NCBI GenBank assembly: GCA_014843695.1
Contig: CM026397.1
Span: 46,070,571-46,134,570, forward strand
Direction of reading: 5' to 3'
Length of the DNA: 64,000 nucleotides
Source: Archivesica marissinica
Lineage: Eukaryota > Mollusca > Bivalvia > Venerida > Vesicomyidae
The translations under genes and the position numbers were made by a program. Shown one piece after another: positions 43,986 to 59,300 of this stretch; position 1 is the stretch's first letter, and each line of letters opens with the position of its first letter. The notes below the pieces were generated by a model. The model was not told where the DNA came from, did not search any database, and was given only the letters and a program-made list of their open reading frames with translations.

Positions 43986-44315
43986 ACTGGTGCACGCTCT
44001 AATATATCTGGACTATCTATGTACACGCATACCATATATATTTGAGGATACCCTAAAATGGTCTGTATCATTGCACTATCCTCCAAAATATAAAATGACG
44101 AGACTCTTCAGGAGGCGTCGCTCAAATGGGCAACCGGTAGCGACGATAAATCAATGCAAAACACACACAAACACACACAGTGTCCATAGAAAAGGGAGTA
44201 TGTATGTCACATCATCTTGTCCACTGCAAATAAAGAAATGTTTTATCCAAGGAGCCGTTGCCTGTGTAAAAGATGAAATAAATACCTAACAGGGTACTGT
44301 GTGTTAACAAAGTGA
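43986..44315 (+). repeat. SINE 3' part plus spacer, unit 3
   Basis: SINE segment 44056-44157. The spacer lacks about 11 and 28 bp that units 1 and 2 share (taatactaacg; the tatattggtttttgcg region). No gene. Confidence 0.6.
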
Positions 44316-47300
44316 GATCGTGACGGGTCAGTGTTCCAGTGGACATCATGAGGGGCTATATAGACGGGTCAGTGTTCCAGTGGACATTATGAGGGGCTAT
44401 ATAGACGGGTCAGTGTTGCAGTAGACATCGTGAGGGGCCATATAGACGTGTCAGTGTTCCAGTGGACATCGTGAGGGGCCATATAGACGTGTCAGTGTTC
44501 CAGTGGACATCGTGAGGGGCCATATAGACGTGTCAGTGTTCCAGTGGACATCGTGAGGGGTCATATAGACGGGTCAGTGTTGCAGTGGACATCGTGAGGG
44601 GTCATATAGACGGGTCAGTGTTCCAGTGGACATCGTGAGGGGCCATATAGACGGATAAGTGTTCCAGTGGACATCGTGAGGGGCCATATAGACGGGTCAG
44701 TGTTCCAGTGGACATCGTGAGGGGCCATATAGACGGGTCAGTGTTCCAGTGGACATCGTGAGGGGCCATATAGACGTGTCAGTGTTCCAGTGGACATCGT
44801 GAGGGGCCATATAGACGGGTCAGTGTTCCAGTGGACATCGTGAGGGTTCATATAGACGTGTCAGTGTTCCAGTGGACATCGTGAGGGGCCATATAGACGG
44901 GTCAGTGTTCCAGTGGACATCGTGAGGGGTCATATAGACGGGTCAGTGTTCCAGTGGACATCATGAGGGGTCATATAGACGGGTCAGTGTTCCAGTGGAC
45001 ATCGTGAGGGGTCATATAGACGGGTCAGTGTTCCAGTGGACATCGTGAGGGGTCATATAGACGGGTCAGTGTTCCAGTGGACATCGTGAGGGTTCATATA
45101 GACGTGTCAGTGTTCCAGTGGACATCGTGAGGGTTCATATAGACGTGTCAGTGTTCCAGTGGACATCGTGAGGGGCCATATAGACGTGTCAGTGTTCCAG
45201 TGGACATCGTGAGGGGTCATATAGACGTGTCAGTGTTCCAGTGGACATCGTGAGGGGTCATATAGACGGATCAGTGTTCCAGTGGACATCGTGAGGGGCC
45301 ATATAGACGTGTCAGTGTTCCAGTGGACATCGTGAGGGGCCATATAGACGTGTCAGTGTTCCAGTGGACATCGTGAGGGGTCATATAGACGGATCAGTGT
45401 TCCAGTGGACATCGTGAGGGGCCATATAGACGTGTCAGTGTTCCAGTGGACATCGTGAGGGTTCATATAGACGTGTCAGTGTTCCAGTGGACATCGTGAG
45501 GGGCCATATAGACGTGTCAGTGTTCCAGTGGACATCATGAGGGGTCATATAGACGGGTCAGTGTTCCAGTGGACATCATGAGGGGTCATATAGACGTGTC
45601 AGTGTTCCAGTGGACATCATGAGGGGTCATATAGACGGGTCAGTGTTCCAGTGGACATCGTGAGGGGTCATATAGACGTGTCAGTGTTCCAGTGGACATC
45701 GTGAGGGGCCATATAGACGTGTCAGTGTTCCAGTGGACATCATGAGGGGTCATATAGACGGGTCAGTGTTCCAGTGGACATCATGAGGGGTCATATAGAC
45801 GTGTCAGTGTTCCAGTGGACATCGTGAGGGGTCATATAGACGGGTCAGTGTTCCAGTGGACATCGTGAGGGGTCATATAGACGGGTCAGTGTTCCAGTGG
45901 ACATCGTGAGGGGCCATATAGACGTGTCAGTGTTCCAGTGGACATCGTGAGGGGCCATATAGACGGGTCAGTGTTCCAGTGGACATCGTGAGGGGTCATA
46001 TAGACGTGTCAGTGTTCCAGTGGACATCGTGAGGGGTCATATAGACGGGTCAGTGTTCCAGTGGACATCGTGAGGGTTCATATAGACGTGTCAGTGTTCC
46101 AGTGGACATCGTGAGGGGCCATATAGACGGGTCAGTGTTCCAGTGGACATCTGAGGTCATATAGACGGGTCAGTGTTCCAGTGGACATCGTGAGGGGCCA
46201 TATAGACGTGTCAGTGTTCCAGTACATCGTGAGGGGCCATATAGACGGGTCAGTGTTCCAGTGGACATCGTGAGGGGCCATATAGACGTGTCAGTGTTCC
46301 AGTGGACATCGTGAGGGGTCATATAGACGGGTCAGTGTTCCAGTGGACATCGTGAGGGTTCATATAGACGGGTCAGTGTTCCAGTGGACAGCGTGACTTG
46401 CCATATAGACGGATCAGTGTTCCAGTGGACATCGTGAGTGTTCATATAGACGTGTCAGTGTTCCAGTGGACATCGTGAGGGGCCATATAGACGTGTCAGT
46501 GTTCCAGTGGACATCGTGAGGGTTCATATAGACGGGTCAGTGTTCCAGTGGACATCGTGAGGGGCCATATAGACGGATCAGTGTTCCAGTGGACATCGTG
46601 AGGGTTCATATAGACGTGTCAGTGTTCCAGTGGACATCGTGAGGGGCCATATAGACGTGTCAGTGTTCCAGTGGACATCGTGAGGGTTCATATAGACGGA
46701 TCAGTGTTCCAGTGGACATCGTGAGGGGCCATATAGACGTGTCAGTGTTCCAGTGGACATCGTGAGGGGCCATATAGACGTGTCAGTGTTCCAGTGGACA
46801 TCGTGAGGGGTCATATAGACGTGTCAGTGTTCCAGTGGACATCGTGAGGGGCCATATAGACGGGTCAGTGTTCCAGTGGACATCGTGAGGGTTCATATAG
46901 ACGGTCAGTGTTCCAGTGGACATCGTGGGGTCATATAGACGGGTCAGTGTTCCAGTGGACATCGTGAGGGGCCATATAGACGGGTCAGTGTTCCAGTGGA
47001 CATCGTGAGGGGCCATATAGACGGGTCAGTGTTCCAGTGGACATCATGAGGGGTCATATAGACGTGTCAGTGTTCCAGTGGACATCGTGAGGGGTCATAT
47101 AGACGGGTCAGTGTTCCAGTGGACATCATGAGGGGTCATATAGACGTGTCAGTGTTCCAGTGGACATCGTGAGGGGTCATATAGACGGGTCAGTGTTCCA
47201 GTGGACATCATGAGGGGTCATATAGACGGGTCAGTGTTCCAGTGGACATCGTGAGGGGTCATATAGACGGGTCAGTGTTCCAGTGGACATCATGAGGGGT

Positions 47301-50300
47301 CATATAGACGGGTCAGTGTTCCAGTGGACATCGTGAGGGGCCATATAGACGGGTCAGTGTTCCAGTGGACATCATGAGGGGTCATATAGACGTGTCAGTG
47401 TTCCAGTGGACATCATGAGGGGTCATATAGACGGGTCAGTGTTCCAGTGGACATCATGACGGGTCATATAGACGTGTCAGTGTTCCAGTGGACATCATGA
47501 GGGGTCATATAGACGGGTCAGTGTTCCAGTGGACATCATGAGGGGTCATATAGACGGATCAGTGTTCCAGTGGACATCGTGAGGGGTCATATAGACGGGT
47601 CAGTGTTCCAGTGGACATCGTGAGGGGTCATATAGACGGGTCAGTGTTCCAGTGGACATCGTGAGGGTTCATATAGACGTGTCAGTGTTCCAGTGGACAT
47701 CGTGAGGGGCCATATAGACGGGTCAGTGTTCCAGTGGACATCGTGAGGGTTCATATAGACGGATCAGTGTTCCAGTGGACATCGTGAGGGTTCATATAGA
47801 CGGATCAGTGTTCCAGTGGACATCGTGAGGGTTCATATAGACGTGTCAGTGTTCCAGTGGACATCGTGAGGGGCCATATAGACGGGTCAGTGTTCCAGTG
47901 GACATCGTGAGGGTTCATATAGACGGGTCAGTGTTCCAGTGGACATCGTGAGGGGCCATATAGACGTGTCAGTGTTCCAGTGGACATCGTGAGGGGTCAT
48001 ATAGACGGTCAGTGTTCCAGTGGACATCGTGAGGGTCATATAGACGGATCAGTGTTCCAGTGGACATCGTGAGGGGCCATATAGACGGGTCAGTGTTCCA
48101 GTGGACATCGTGAGGGGTCATATAGACGGGTCAGTGTTCCAGTGGACATCGTGAGGGTTCATATAGACGGGTCAGTGTTCCAGTGGACATCGTGAGTTGC
48201 CATATAGACGGATCAGTGTTCCAGTGGACATCGTGAGGGTTCATATAGACGTGTCAGTGTTCCAGTGGACATCGTGAGGGGCCATATAGACGGGTCAGTG
48301 TTCCAGTGGACATCGTGAGGGGTCATATAGACGTGTCAGTGTTCCAGTGGACATCGTGAGGGTCATATAGACGGGTCAGTGTTCCAGTGGACATCATGAG
48401 GGTTCATATAGACGGGTCAGTGTTCCAGTGGACATCGTGAGGGGCCATATAGACGGGTCAGTGTTCCAGTGGACATCGTGAGGGGTCATATAGACGGGTC
48501 AGTGTTCCAGTGGACATCGTGAGGGTTCATATAGACGGGTCAGTGTTCCAGTGGACATCGTGACTTGCCATATAGACGGATCAGTGTTCCAGTGGACATC
48601 GTGAGTGTTCATATAGACGTGTCAGTGTTCCAGTGGACATCGTGAGGGGCCATATAGACGTGTCAGTGTTCCAGTGGACATCGTGAGGGTTCATATAGAC
48701 GGGTCAGTGTTCCAGTGGACATCGTGAGGGGCCATATAGACGGATCAGTGTTCCAGTGGACATCGTGAGGGTTCATATAGACGTGTCAGTGTTCCAGTGG
48801 ACATCGTGAGGGGCCATATAGACGTGTCAGTGTTCCAGTGGACATCGTGAGGGTTCATATAGACGGATCAGTGTTCCAGTGGACATCGTGAGGGGCCATA
48901 TAGACGGGTCAGTGTTCCAGTGGACATCGTGAGGGGCCATATAGACGGGTCAGTGTTCCAGTGGACATCGTGAGGGGCCATATAGACGTGTCAGTGTTCC
49001 AGTGGACATCGTGAGGGGCCATATAGACGGGTCAGTGTTCCAGTGGACATCGTGAGGGGTCATATAGACGTGTCAGTGTTCCAGTGGACATCGTGAGGGG
49101 CCATATAGACGTGTCAGTGTTCCAGTGGACATCGTGAGGGGTCATATAGACGGGTCAGTGTTCCAGTGGACATCATGAGGGGTCATATAGACGGGTCAGT
49201 GTTCCAGTGGACATCGTGAGGGGTCATATAGACGGGTCAGTGTTCCAGTGGACATCGTGAGGGGTCATATAGACGGGTCAGTGTTCCAGTGGACATCGTG
49301 AGGGTCATATAGACGTGTCAGTGTTCCAGTGGACATCATGAGGGTTCATATAGACGTGTCAGTGTTCCAGTGGACATCGTGAGGGGCCATATAGACGTGT
49401 CAGTGTTCCAGTGGACATCGTGAGGGGCCATATAGACGTGTCAGTGTTCCAGTGGACATCGTGAGGGTTCATATAGACGGATCAGTGTTCCAGTGGACAT
49501 CGTGAGGGGCCATATAGACGGATCAGTGTTCCAGTGGACATCGTGAGGGTTCATATAGACGTGTCAGTGTTCCAGTGGACATCGTGAGGGGCCATATAGA
49601 CGTGTCAGTGTTCCAGTGGACATCGTGAGGGGTCATATAGACGGGTCAGTGTTCCAGTGGACATCATGAGGGGTCATATAGACGTGTCAGTGTTCCAGTG
49701 GACATCATGAGGGGTCATATAGACGGGTCAGTGTTCCAGTGGACATCATGACGGGTCATATAGACGGGTCAGTGTTCCAGTGGACATCATGAGGGGTCAT
49801 ATAGACGGGTCAGTGTTCCAGTGGACATCATGAGGGGTCATATAGACGGGTCAGTGTTCCAGTGGACATCGTGAGGGGCCATATAGACGGGTCAGTGTTC
49901 CAGTGGACATCATGACGGGTCATATAGACGTGTCAGTGTTCCAGTGGACATCATGAGGGGTCATATAGACGGGTCAGTGTTCCAGTGGACATCATGAGGG
50001 GTCATATAGACGTGTCAGTGTTCCAGTGGACATCATGAGGGGTCATATAGACGGGTCAGTGTTCCAGTGGACATCGTGAGGGGTCATATAGACGGGTCAG
50101 TGTTCCAGTGGACATCGTGAGGGGCATATAGACGGGTCAGTGTTCCAGTGGACATCGTGAGGGGTCATATAGACGGGTCAGTGTTCCAGTGGACATCGTG
50201 AGGGGCCATATAGACGTGTCAGTGTTCCAGTGGACATCGTGAGGGGCCATATAGACGGGTCAGTGTTCCAGTGGACATCGTGAGGGTTCATATAGACGGA

Positions 50301-53300
50301 TCAGTGTTCCAGTGGANNNNNNNNNNNNNNNNNNNNNNNNNNNNNNNNNNNNNNNNNNNNNNNNNNNNNNNNNNNNNNNNNNNNNNNNNNNNNNNNNNNN
50401 NNNNNNNNNNNNNNNNNNNNNNNNNNNNNNNNNNNNNNNNNNNNNNNNNNNNNNNNNNNNNNNNNNNNNNNNNNNNNNNNNNNNNNNNNNNNNNNNNNNN
50501 NNNNNNNNNNNNNNNNNNNNNNNNNNNNNNNNNNNNNNNNNNNNNNNNNNNNNNNNNNNNNNNNNNNNNNNNNNNNNNNNNNNNNNNNNNNNNNNNNNNN
50601 NNNNNNNNNNNNNNNNNNNNNNNNNNNNNNNNNNNNNNNNNNNNNNNNNNNNNNNNNNNNNNNNNNNNNNNNNNNNNNNNNNNNNNNNNNNNNNNNNNNN
50701 NNNNNNNNNNNNNNNNNNNNNNNNNNNNNNNNNNNNNNNNNNNNNNNNNNNNNNNNNNNNNNNNNNNNNNNNNNNNNNNNNNNNNNNNNNNNNNNNNNNN
50801 NNNNNNNNNNNNNNNNNNNNNNNNNNNNNNNNNNNNNNNNNNNNNNNNNNNNNNNNNNNNNNNNNNNNNNNNNNNNNNNNNNNNNNNNNNNNNNNNNNNN
50901 NNNNNNNNNNNNNNNNNNNNNNNNNNNNNNNNNNNNNNNNNNNNNNNNNNNNNNNNNNNNNNNNNNNNNNNNNNNNNNNNNNNNNNNNNNNNNNNNNNNN
51001 NNNNNNNNNNNNNNNNNNNNNNNNNNNNNNNNNNNNNNNNNNNNNNNNNNNNNNNNNNNNNNNNNNNNNNNNNNNNNNNNNNNNNNNNNNNNNNNNNNNN
51101 NNNNNNNNNNNNNNNNNNNNNNNNNNNNNNNNNNNNNNNNNNNNNNNNNNNNNNNNNNNNNNNNNNNNNNNNNNNNNNNNNNNNNNNNNNNNNNNNNNNN
51201 NNNNNNNNNNNNNNNNNNNNNNNNNNNNNNNNNNNNNNNNNNNNNNNNNNNNNNNNNNNNNNNNNNNNNNNNNNNNNNNNNNNNNNNNNNNNNNNNNNNN
51301 NNNNNNNNNNNNNNNNGAGGGGTCATATAGACGGGTCAGTGTTCCAGTGGACATCGTGAGGGGTCATATAGACGGGTCAGTGTTCCAGTGGACATCGTGA
51401 GGGGCCATATAGACGGGTCAGTGTTCCAGTGGACATCGTGAGGGGTCATATAGACGGGTCAGTGTTCCAGTGGACATCGTGAGGGGCCATATAGACGGGT
51501 CAGTGTTCCAGTGGACATCGTGAGGGGTCATATAGACGGGTCAGTGTTCCAGTGGACATCGTGAGGGGTCATATAGACGGGTCAGTGTTCCAGTGGACAT
51601 CGTGAGGGGTCATATAGACGGGTCAGTGTTCCAGTGGACATCGTGAGGGGTCATATAGACGGGTCAGTGTTCCAGTGGACATCGTGAGGGGTCATATAGA
51701 CGGGTCAGTGTTCCAGTGGACATCGTGAGGGGCCATATAGACGGGTCAGTGTTCCAGTGGACATCGTGAGGGGCCATATAGACGGGTCAGTGTTCCAGTG
51801 GACATCGTGAGGGGCCATATAGACGGGTCAGTGTTCCAGTGGACATCGTGAGGGGCCATATAGACGTGTCAGTGTTCCAGTGGACATCGTGAGGGGCCAT
51901 ATAGACGGGTCAGTGTTCCAGTGGACATCGTGAGGGGTCATATAGACGGGTCAGTGTTCCAGTGGACATCGTGAGGGGCCATATAGACGGGTCAGTGTTC
52001 CAGTGGACATCGTGAGGGGTCATATAGACGGGTCAGTGTTCCAGTGGACATCGTGAGGGTTCATATAGACGGGTCAGTGTTCCAGTGGACATCGTGAGGG
52101 GTCATATAGACGGGTCAGTGTTCCAGTGGACATCGTGAGGGGCCATATAGACGTGTCAGTGTTCCAGTGGACATCGTGAGGGTTCATATAGACGTGTCAG
52201 TGTTCCAGTGGACATCGTGAGGGGCCATATAGACGGGTCAGTGTTCCAGTGGACATCGTGAGGGGTCATATAGACGGGTCAGTGTTCCAGTGGACATCGT
52301 GAGGGTTCATATAGACGTGTCAGTGTTCCAGTGGACATCGTGAGGGGCCATACAGACGGGTCATTGTTCCAGTGGACATCATGATTGGTCATATAGATGG
52401 GTCAGTGTTCCAGTGGACATCGTGAGGGGCCATACAGACGTGTCAGTGTTGCAGTATACATCGCGAGGGGCCATATAGACGTGTCAGTGTTCCAGTACAT
52501 CGTGAGGGGCCATATAGACGGGTCAGTGTTCCAGTGGACATCGTGAGGGGCCATATAGACGTGTCAGTGTTCCAGTGGACATCGTGAGGGGTCATATAGA
52601 CGGGTCAGTGTTCCAGTGGACATCGTGAGGGTTCATATAGACGGGTCAGTGTTCCAGTGGACATCGTGAGGTGCCATATAGACGGATCAGTGTTCCAGTG
52701 GACATCGTGAGGGTTCATATAGACGTGTCAGTGTTCCAGTGGACATCGTGAGGGGCCATATAGACGTGTCAGTGTTCCAGTGGACATCGTGAGGGTTCAT
52801 ATAGACGGGTCAGTGTTCCAGTGGACATCGTGAGGGGCCATATAGACGGATCAGTGTTCCAGTGGACATCGTGAGGGTTCATATAGACGTGTCAGTGTTC
52901 CAGTGGACATCGTGAGGGGCCATATAGACGTGTCAGTGTTCCAGTGGACATCGTGAGGGTTCATATAGACGGATCAGTGTTCCAGTGGACATCGTGAGGG
53001 GCCATATAGACGGGTCAGTGTTCCAGTGGACATCGTGAGGGGCCATATAGACGGGTCAGTGTTCCAGTGGACATCGTGAGGGGTCATATAGACGTGTCAG
53101 TGTTCCAGTGGACATCGTGAGGGGTCATATAGACGGGTCAGTGTTCCAGTGGACATCGTGAGGGGTCATATAGACGGGTCAGTGTTCCAGTGGACATCGT
53201 GAGGGGTCATATAGACGGGTCAGTGTTCCAGTGGACATCGTGAGGGGCCATATAGACGGGTCAGTGTTCCAGTGGACATCGTGAGGGGTCATATAGACGG

Positions 53301-56300
53301 TCAGTGTTCCAGTGGACATCGTGAGGGGTCATATAGACGGGTCAGTGTTCCAGTGGACATCGTGAGGGGCCATATAGACGGGTCAGTGTTCCAGTGGACA
53401 TCGTGAGGGGTCATATAGACGGGTCAGTGTTCCAGTGGACATCGTGAGGGGCCATATAGACGGGTCAGTGTTCCAGTGGACATCGTGAGGGGTCATATAG
53501 ACGTGTCAGTGTTCCAGTGGACATCGTGAGGGGCCATATAGACGGGTCAGTGTTCCAGTGGACATCGTGAGGGTTCATATAGACGGGTCAGTGTTCCAGT
53601 GGACATCGTGAGGGGCCATATAGACGGGTCAGTGTTCCAGTGGACATCGTGAGGGGTCATATAGACGGGTCAGTGTTCCAGTGGACATCGTGAGGGGCCA
53701 TATAGACGTGTCAGTGTTCCAGTGGACATCGTGAGGGGTCATATAGACGGGTCAGTGTTCCAGTGGACATCGTGAGGGGCCATATAGACGGGTCAGTGTT
53801 CCAGTGGACATCGTGAGGGGCATATAGACGGGTCAGTGTTCCAGTGGACATCGTGAGGGGTCATATAGACGTGTCAGTGTTCCAGTGGACATCGTGAGGG
53901 GCCATATAGACGGGTCAGTGTTCCAGTGGACATCGTGAGGGGTCATATAGACGGGTCAGTGTTCCAGTGGACATCGTGAGGGGCCATATAGACGGGTCAG
54001 TGTTCCAGTGGACATCGTGAGGGGTCATATAGACGTGTCAGTGTTCCAGTGGACATCGTGAGGGGCCATATAGACGTGTCAGTGTTCCAGTGGACATCGT
54101 GAGGGGCCATATAGACGGGTCAGTGTTCCAGTGGACATCGTGAGGGGTCATATAGACGGGTCAGTGTTCCAGTGGACATCGTGAGGGGTCATATAGACGG
54201 GTCAGTGTTCCAGTGGACATCGTGAGGGGTCATATAGACGGGTCAGTGTTCCAGTGGACATCGTGAGGGGCCATATAGACGGGTCAGTGTTCCAGTGGAC
54301 ATCGTGAGGGGTCATATAGACGGGTCAGTGTTCCAGTGGACATCGTGAGGGGTCATATAGACGGGTCAGTGTTCCAGTGGACATCGTGAGGGGTCATATA
54401 GACGGGTCAGTGTTCCAGTGGACATCGTGAGGGGTCATATAGACGGGTCAGTGTTCCAGTGGACATCGTGAGGGGCCATATAGACGTGTCAGTGTTCCAG
54501 TGGACATCGTGAGGGGCCATATAGACGGGTCAGTGGACATCTGAGGGGTCATATAGACGTGTCAGTGTTCCAGTGGACATCGTGAGGGGCCATATAGACG
54601 GGTCAGTGTTCCAGTGGACATCGTGAGGGGTCATATAGACGGATCAGTGTTCCAGTGGACATCGTGAGGGTTCATATAGACGGATCAGTGTTCCAGTGGA
54701 CATCGTGAGGGGTCATATAGACGGGTCAGTGTTCCAGTGGACATCGTGAGGGGCCATATAGACGGGTCAGTGTTCCAGTGGACATCGTGAGGGGCCATAT
54801 AGACGGGTCAGTGTTCCAGTGGACATCGTGAGGGGCCATATAGACGTGTCAGTGTTCCAGTGGACATCGTGAGGGGCCATATAGACGGGTCAGTGTTCCA
54901 GTGGACATCATGAGGGGTCATATAGACGGGTCAGTGTTCCAGTGGACATCGTGAGGGGCCATATAGACGGGTCAGTGTTCCAGTGGACATCGTGAGGGGT
55001 CATATAGACGGGTCAGTGTTCCAGTGGACATCGTGAGGGGCCATATAGACGTGTCAGTGTTCCAGTGGACATCGTGAGGGTTCATATAGACGTGTCAGTG
55101 TTCCAGTGGACATCGTGAGGGGCCATATAGACGGGTCAGTGTTCCAGTGGACATCATGAGGGGTCATATAGACGGGTCAGTGTTCCAGTGGACATCGTGA
55201 GGGGTCATATAGACGGGTCAGTGTTCCAGTGGACATCTGAGGGGCATATAGACGGTCAGTGGACATCGTGAGGGGTCATATAGACGGGTCAGTGTTCCAG
55301 TGGACATCGTGAGGGGTCATATAGACGTGTCAGTGTTCCAGTGGACATCGTGAGGGGCCATATAGACGGGTCAGTGTTCCAGTGGACATCGTGAGGGGTC
55401 ATATAGACGGGTCAGTGTTCCAGTGGACATCGTGAGGGGCCATATAGACGGGTCAGTGTTCCAGTGGACATCGTGAGGGTTCATATAGACGGGTCAGTGT
55501 TCCAGTGGACATCGTGAGGGGTCATATAGACGTGTCAGTGTTCCAGTGGACATCGTGAGGGGTCATATAGACGGGTCAGTGTTCCAGTGGACATCGTGAG
55601 GGGCCATATAGACGGATCAGTGTTCCAGTGGACATCGTGAGGGTTCATATAGACGTGTCAGTGTTCCAGTGGACATCGTGAGGGGCCATATAGACGGGTC
55701 AGTGTTCCAGTGGACATCGTGAGGGGCCATATAGACGTGTCAGTGTTCCAGTGGACATCGTGAGGGGCCATATAGACGGGTCAGTGTTCCAGTGGACATC
55801 GTGAGGGGTCATATAGACGGGTCAGTGTTCCAGTGGACATCGTGAGGGGCCATATAGACGGGTCAGTGTTCCAGTGGACATCGTGAGGGTTCATATAGAC
55901 GGGTCAGTGTTCCAGTGGACATCGTGAGGGGTCATATAGACGTGTCAGTGTTCCAGTGGACATCGTGAGGGGTCATATAGACGGGTCAGTGTTCCAGTGG
56001 ACATCGTGAGGGGCCATATAGACGGATCAGTGTTCCAGTGGACATCGTGAGGGTTCATATAGACGTGTCAGTGTTCCAGTGGACATCGTGAGGGGCCATA
56101 TAGACGGGTCAGTGTTCCAGTGGACATCGTGAGGGGCCATATAGACGTGTCAGTGTTCCAGTGGACATCGTGAGGGGCCATATAGACGGGTCAGTGTTCC
56201 AGTGGACATCGTGAGGGGCCATATAGACGGGTCAGTGTTCCAGTGGACATCGTGAGGGGCCATATAGACGGGTCAGTGTTCCAGTGGACATCGTGAGGGG

Positions 56301-59300
56301 CCATATAGACGGGTCAGTGTTCCAGTGGACATCGTGAGGGGCCATATAGACGGGTCAGTGTTCCAGTGGACATCGTGAGGGGTCATATAGACGGGTCAGT
56401 GTTCCAGTGGACATCGTGAGGGGCCATATAGACGGGTCAGTGTTCCAGTGGACATCGTGAGGGGTCATATAGACGGGTCAGTGTTCCAGTGGACATCGTG
56501 AGGGGCCATATAGACGGGTCAGTGTTCCAGTGGACATCGTGAGGGGCCATATAGACGGGTCAGTGTTCCAGTGGACATCGTGAGGGGCCATATAGACGGG
56601 TCAGTGTTCCAGTGGACATCGTGAGGGGCCATATAGACGTGTCAGTGTTCCAGTGGACATCGTGAGGGGCCATATAGACGGGTCAGTGTTCCAGTGGACA
56701 TCATGAGGGGTCATATAGACGGGTCAGTGTTCCAGTGGACATCGTGAGGGGCCATATAGACGGGTCAGTGTTCCAGTGGACATCGTGAGGGGTCATATAG
56801 ACGGATCAGTGTTCCAGTGGACATCGTGAGGGTTCATATAGACGGATCAGTGTTCCAGTGGACATCGTGAGGGGTCATATAGACGGGTCAGTGTTCCAGT
56901 GGACATCGTGAGGGGCCATATAGACGTGTCAGTGTTCCAGTGGACATCGTGAGGGTTCATATAGACGTGTCAGTGTTCCAGTGGACATCGTGAGGGGCCA
57001 TATAGACGGGTCAGTGTTCCAGTGGACATCGTGAGGGGTCATATAGACGGGTCAGTGTTCCAGTGGACATCGTGAGGGTTCATATAGACGTGTCAGTGTT
57101 CCAGTGGACATCGTGAGGGGCCATACAGACGGGTCATTGTTCCAGTGGACATCATGATTGGTCATATAGATGGGTCAGTGTTCCAGTGGACATCGTGAGG
57201 GGCCATACAGACGTGTCAGTGTTGCAGTATACATCGCGAGGGGCCATATAGACGTGTCAGTGTTCCAGTACATCGTGAGGGGCCATATAGACGGGTCAGT
57301 GTTCCAGTGGACATCGTGAGGGGCCATATAGACGTGTCAGTGTTCCAGTGGACATCGTGAGGGGTCATATAGACGGGTCAGTGTTCCAGTGGACATCGTG
57401 AGGGTTCATATAGACGGGTCAGTGTTCCAGTGGACATCGTGACTTGCCATATAGACGGATCAGTGTTCCAGTGGACATCGTGAGGGTTCATATAGACGTG
57501 TCAGTGTTCCAGTGGACATCGTGAGGGGCCATATAGACGTGTCAGTGTTCCAGTGGACATCGTGAGGGTTCATATAGACGGGTCAGTGTTCCAGTGGACA
57601 TCGTGAGGGGCCATATAGACGGATCAGTGTTCCAGTGGACATCGTGAGGGTTCATATAGACGTGTCAGTGTTCCAGTGGACATCGTGAGGGGCCATATAG
57701 ACGTGTCAGTGTTCCAGTGGACATCGTGAGGGTTCATATATACGGATCAGTGTTCCATTGGACATCGTGAGGGGCCATATAGACGTGTCAGTGTTCCAGT
57801 GGACATCGTGAGGGGCCATATAGACGTGTCAGTGTTCCAGTGGACATCATGAGGGGTCATATAGACGTGTCAGTGTTCCAGTGGACATCGTGAGGGGCCA
57901 TATAGACGGGTCAGTGTTCCAGTGGACATCGTGAGGGGTCATATAGACGGGTCAGTGTTCCAGTGGACATCATGAGGGGTCATATAGACGGATCAGTGTT
58001 CCAGTGGACATCGTGAGGGGTCATATAGACGGGTCAGTGTTCCAGTGGACATCGTGAGGGGCCATATAGACGGGTCAGTGTTCCAGTGGACATCATGAGG
58101 GGTCATATAGACGGGTCAGTGTTCCAGTGGACATCGTGAGGGGTCATATAGACGGATCAGTGTTCCAGTGGACATCGTGAGGGGTCATATAGACGGGTCA
58201 GTGTTCCAGTGGACATCATGAGGGGTCATATAGACGGGTCAGTGTTCCAGTGGACATCGTGAGGGGCCATATAGACGGGTCAGTGTTCCAGTGGACATCG
58301 TGAGGGGCCATATAGACGTGTCAGTGTTCCAGTGGACATCGTGAGGGGCCATATAGACGGGTCAGTGTTCCAGTGGACATCGTGAGGGGTCATATAGACG
58401 TGTCAGTGTTCCAGTGGACATCGTGAGGGGTCATATAGACGGGTCAGTGTTCCAGTGGACATCGTGAGGGTCATATAGACGGGTCAGTGTTCCAGTGGAC
58501 ATCGTGAGGGGTCATATAGACGGATCAGTGTTCCAGTGGACATCGTGAGGGGTCATATAGACGGGTCAGTGTTCCAGTGGACATCGTGAGGGGCCATATA
58601 GACGGGTCAGTGTTCCAGTGGACATCGTGAGGGGTCATATAGACGGGTCAGTGTTCCAGTGGACATCGTGAGGGTCATATAGACGGGTCAGTGTTCCAGT
58701 GGACATCGTGAGGGGTCATATAGACGGGTCAGTGTTCCAGTGGACATCGTGAGGGGTCATATAGACGGGTCAGTGTTCCAGTGGACATCGTGAGGGGCCA
58801 TATAGACGGGTCAGTGTTCCAGTGGACATCGTGAGGGGCATATAGACGGGTCAGTGTTCCATGGACATCAGCAGTGGACATCGTGAGGGGCCATATAGAC
58901 GGGTCAGTGTTCCAGTGGACATCGTGAGGGTTCATATAGACGGATCAGTGTTCCAGTGGACATCGTGAGGGGTCATATAGACGGGTCAGTGTTCCAGTGG
59001 ACATCGTGAGGGGTCATATAGACGTGTCAGTGTTCCAGTGGACATCGTGAGGGGTCATATAGACGGGTCAGTGTTCCAGTGGACATCGTGAGGGGCCATA
59101 TAGACGGGTCAGTGTTCCAGTGGACATCGTGAGGGGCCATATAGACGTGTCAGTGTTCCAGTGGACATCGTGAGGGGCCATATAGACGGGTCAGTGGACA
59201 TCTGAGGGGTCATATAGACGTGTCAGTGTTCCAGTGGACATCGTGAGGGGCCATATAGACGGGTCAGTGTTCCAGTGGACATCGTGAGGGGTCATATAGA

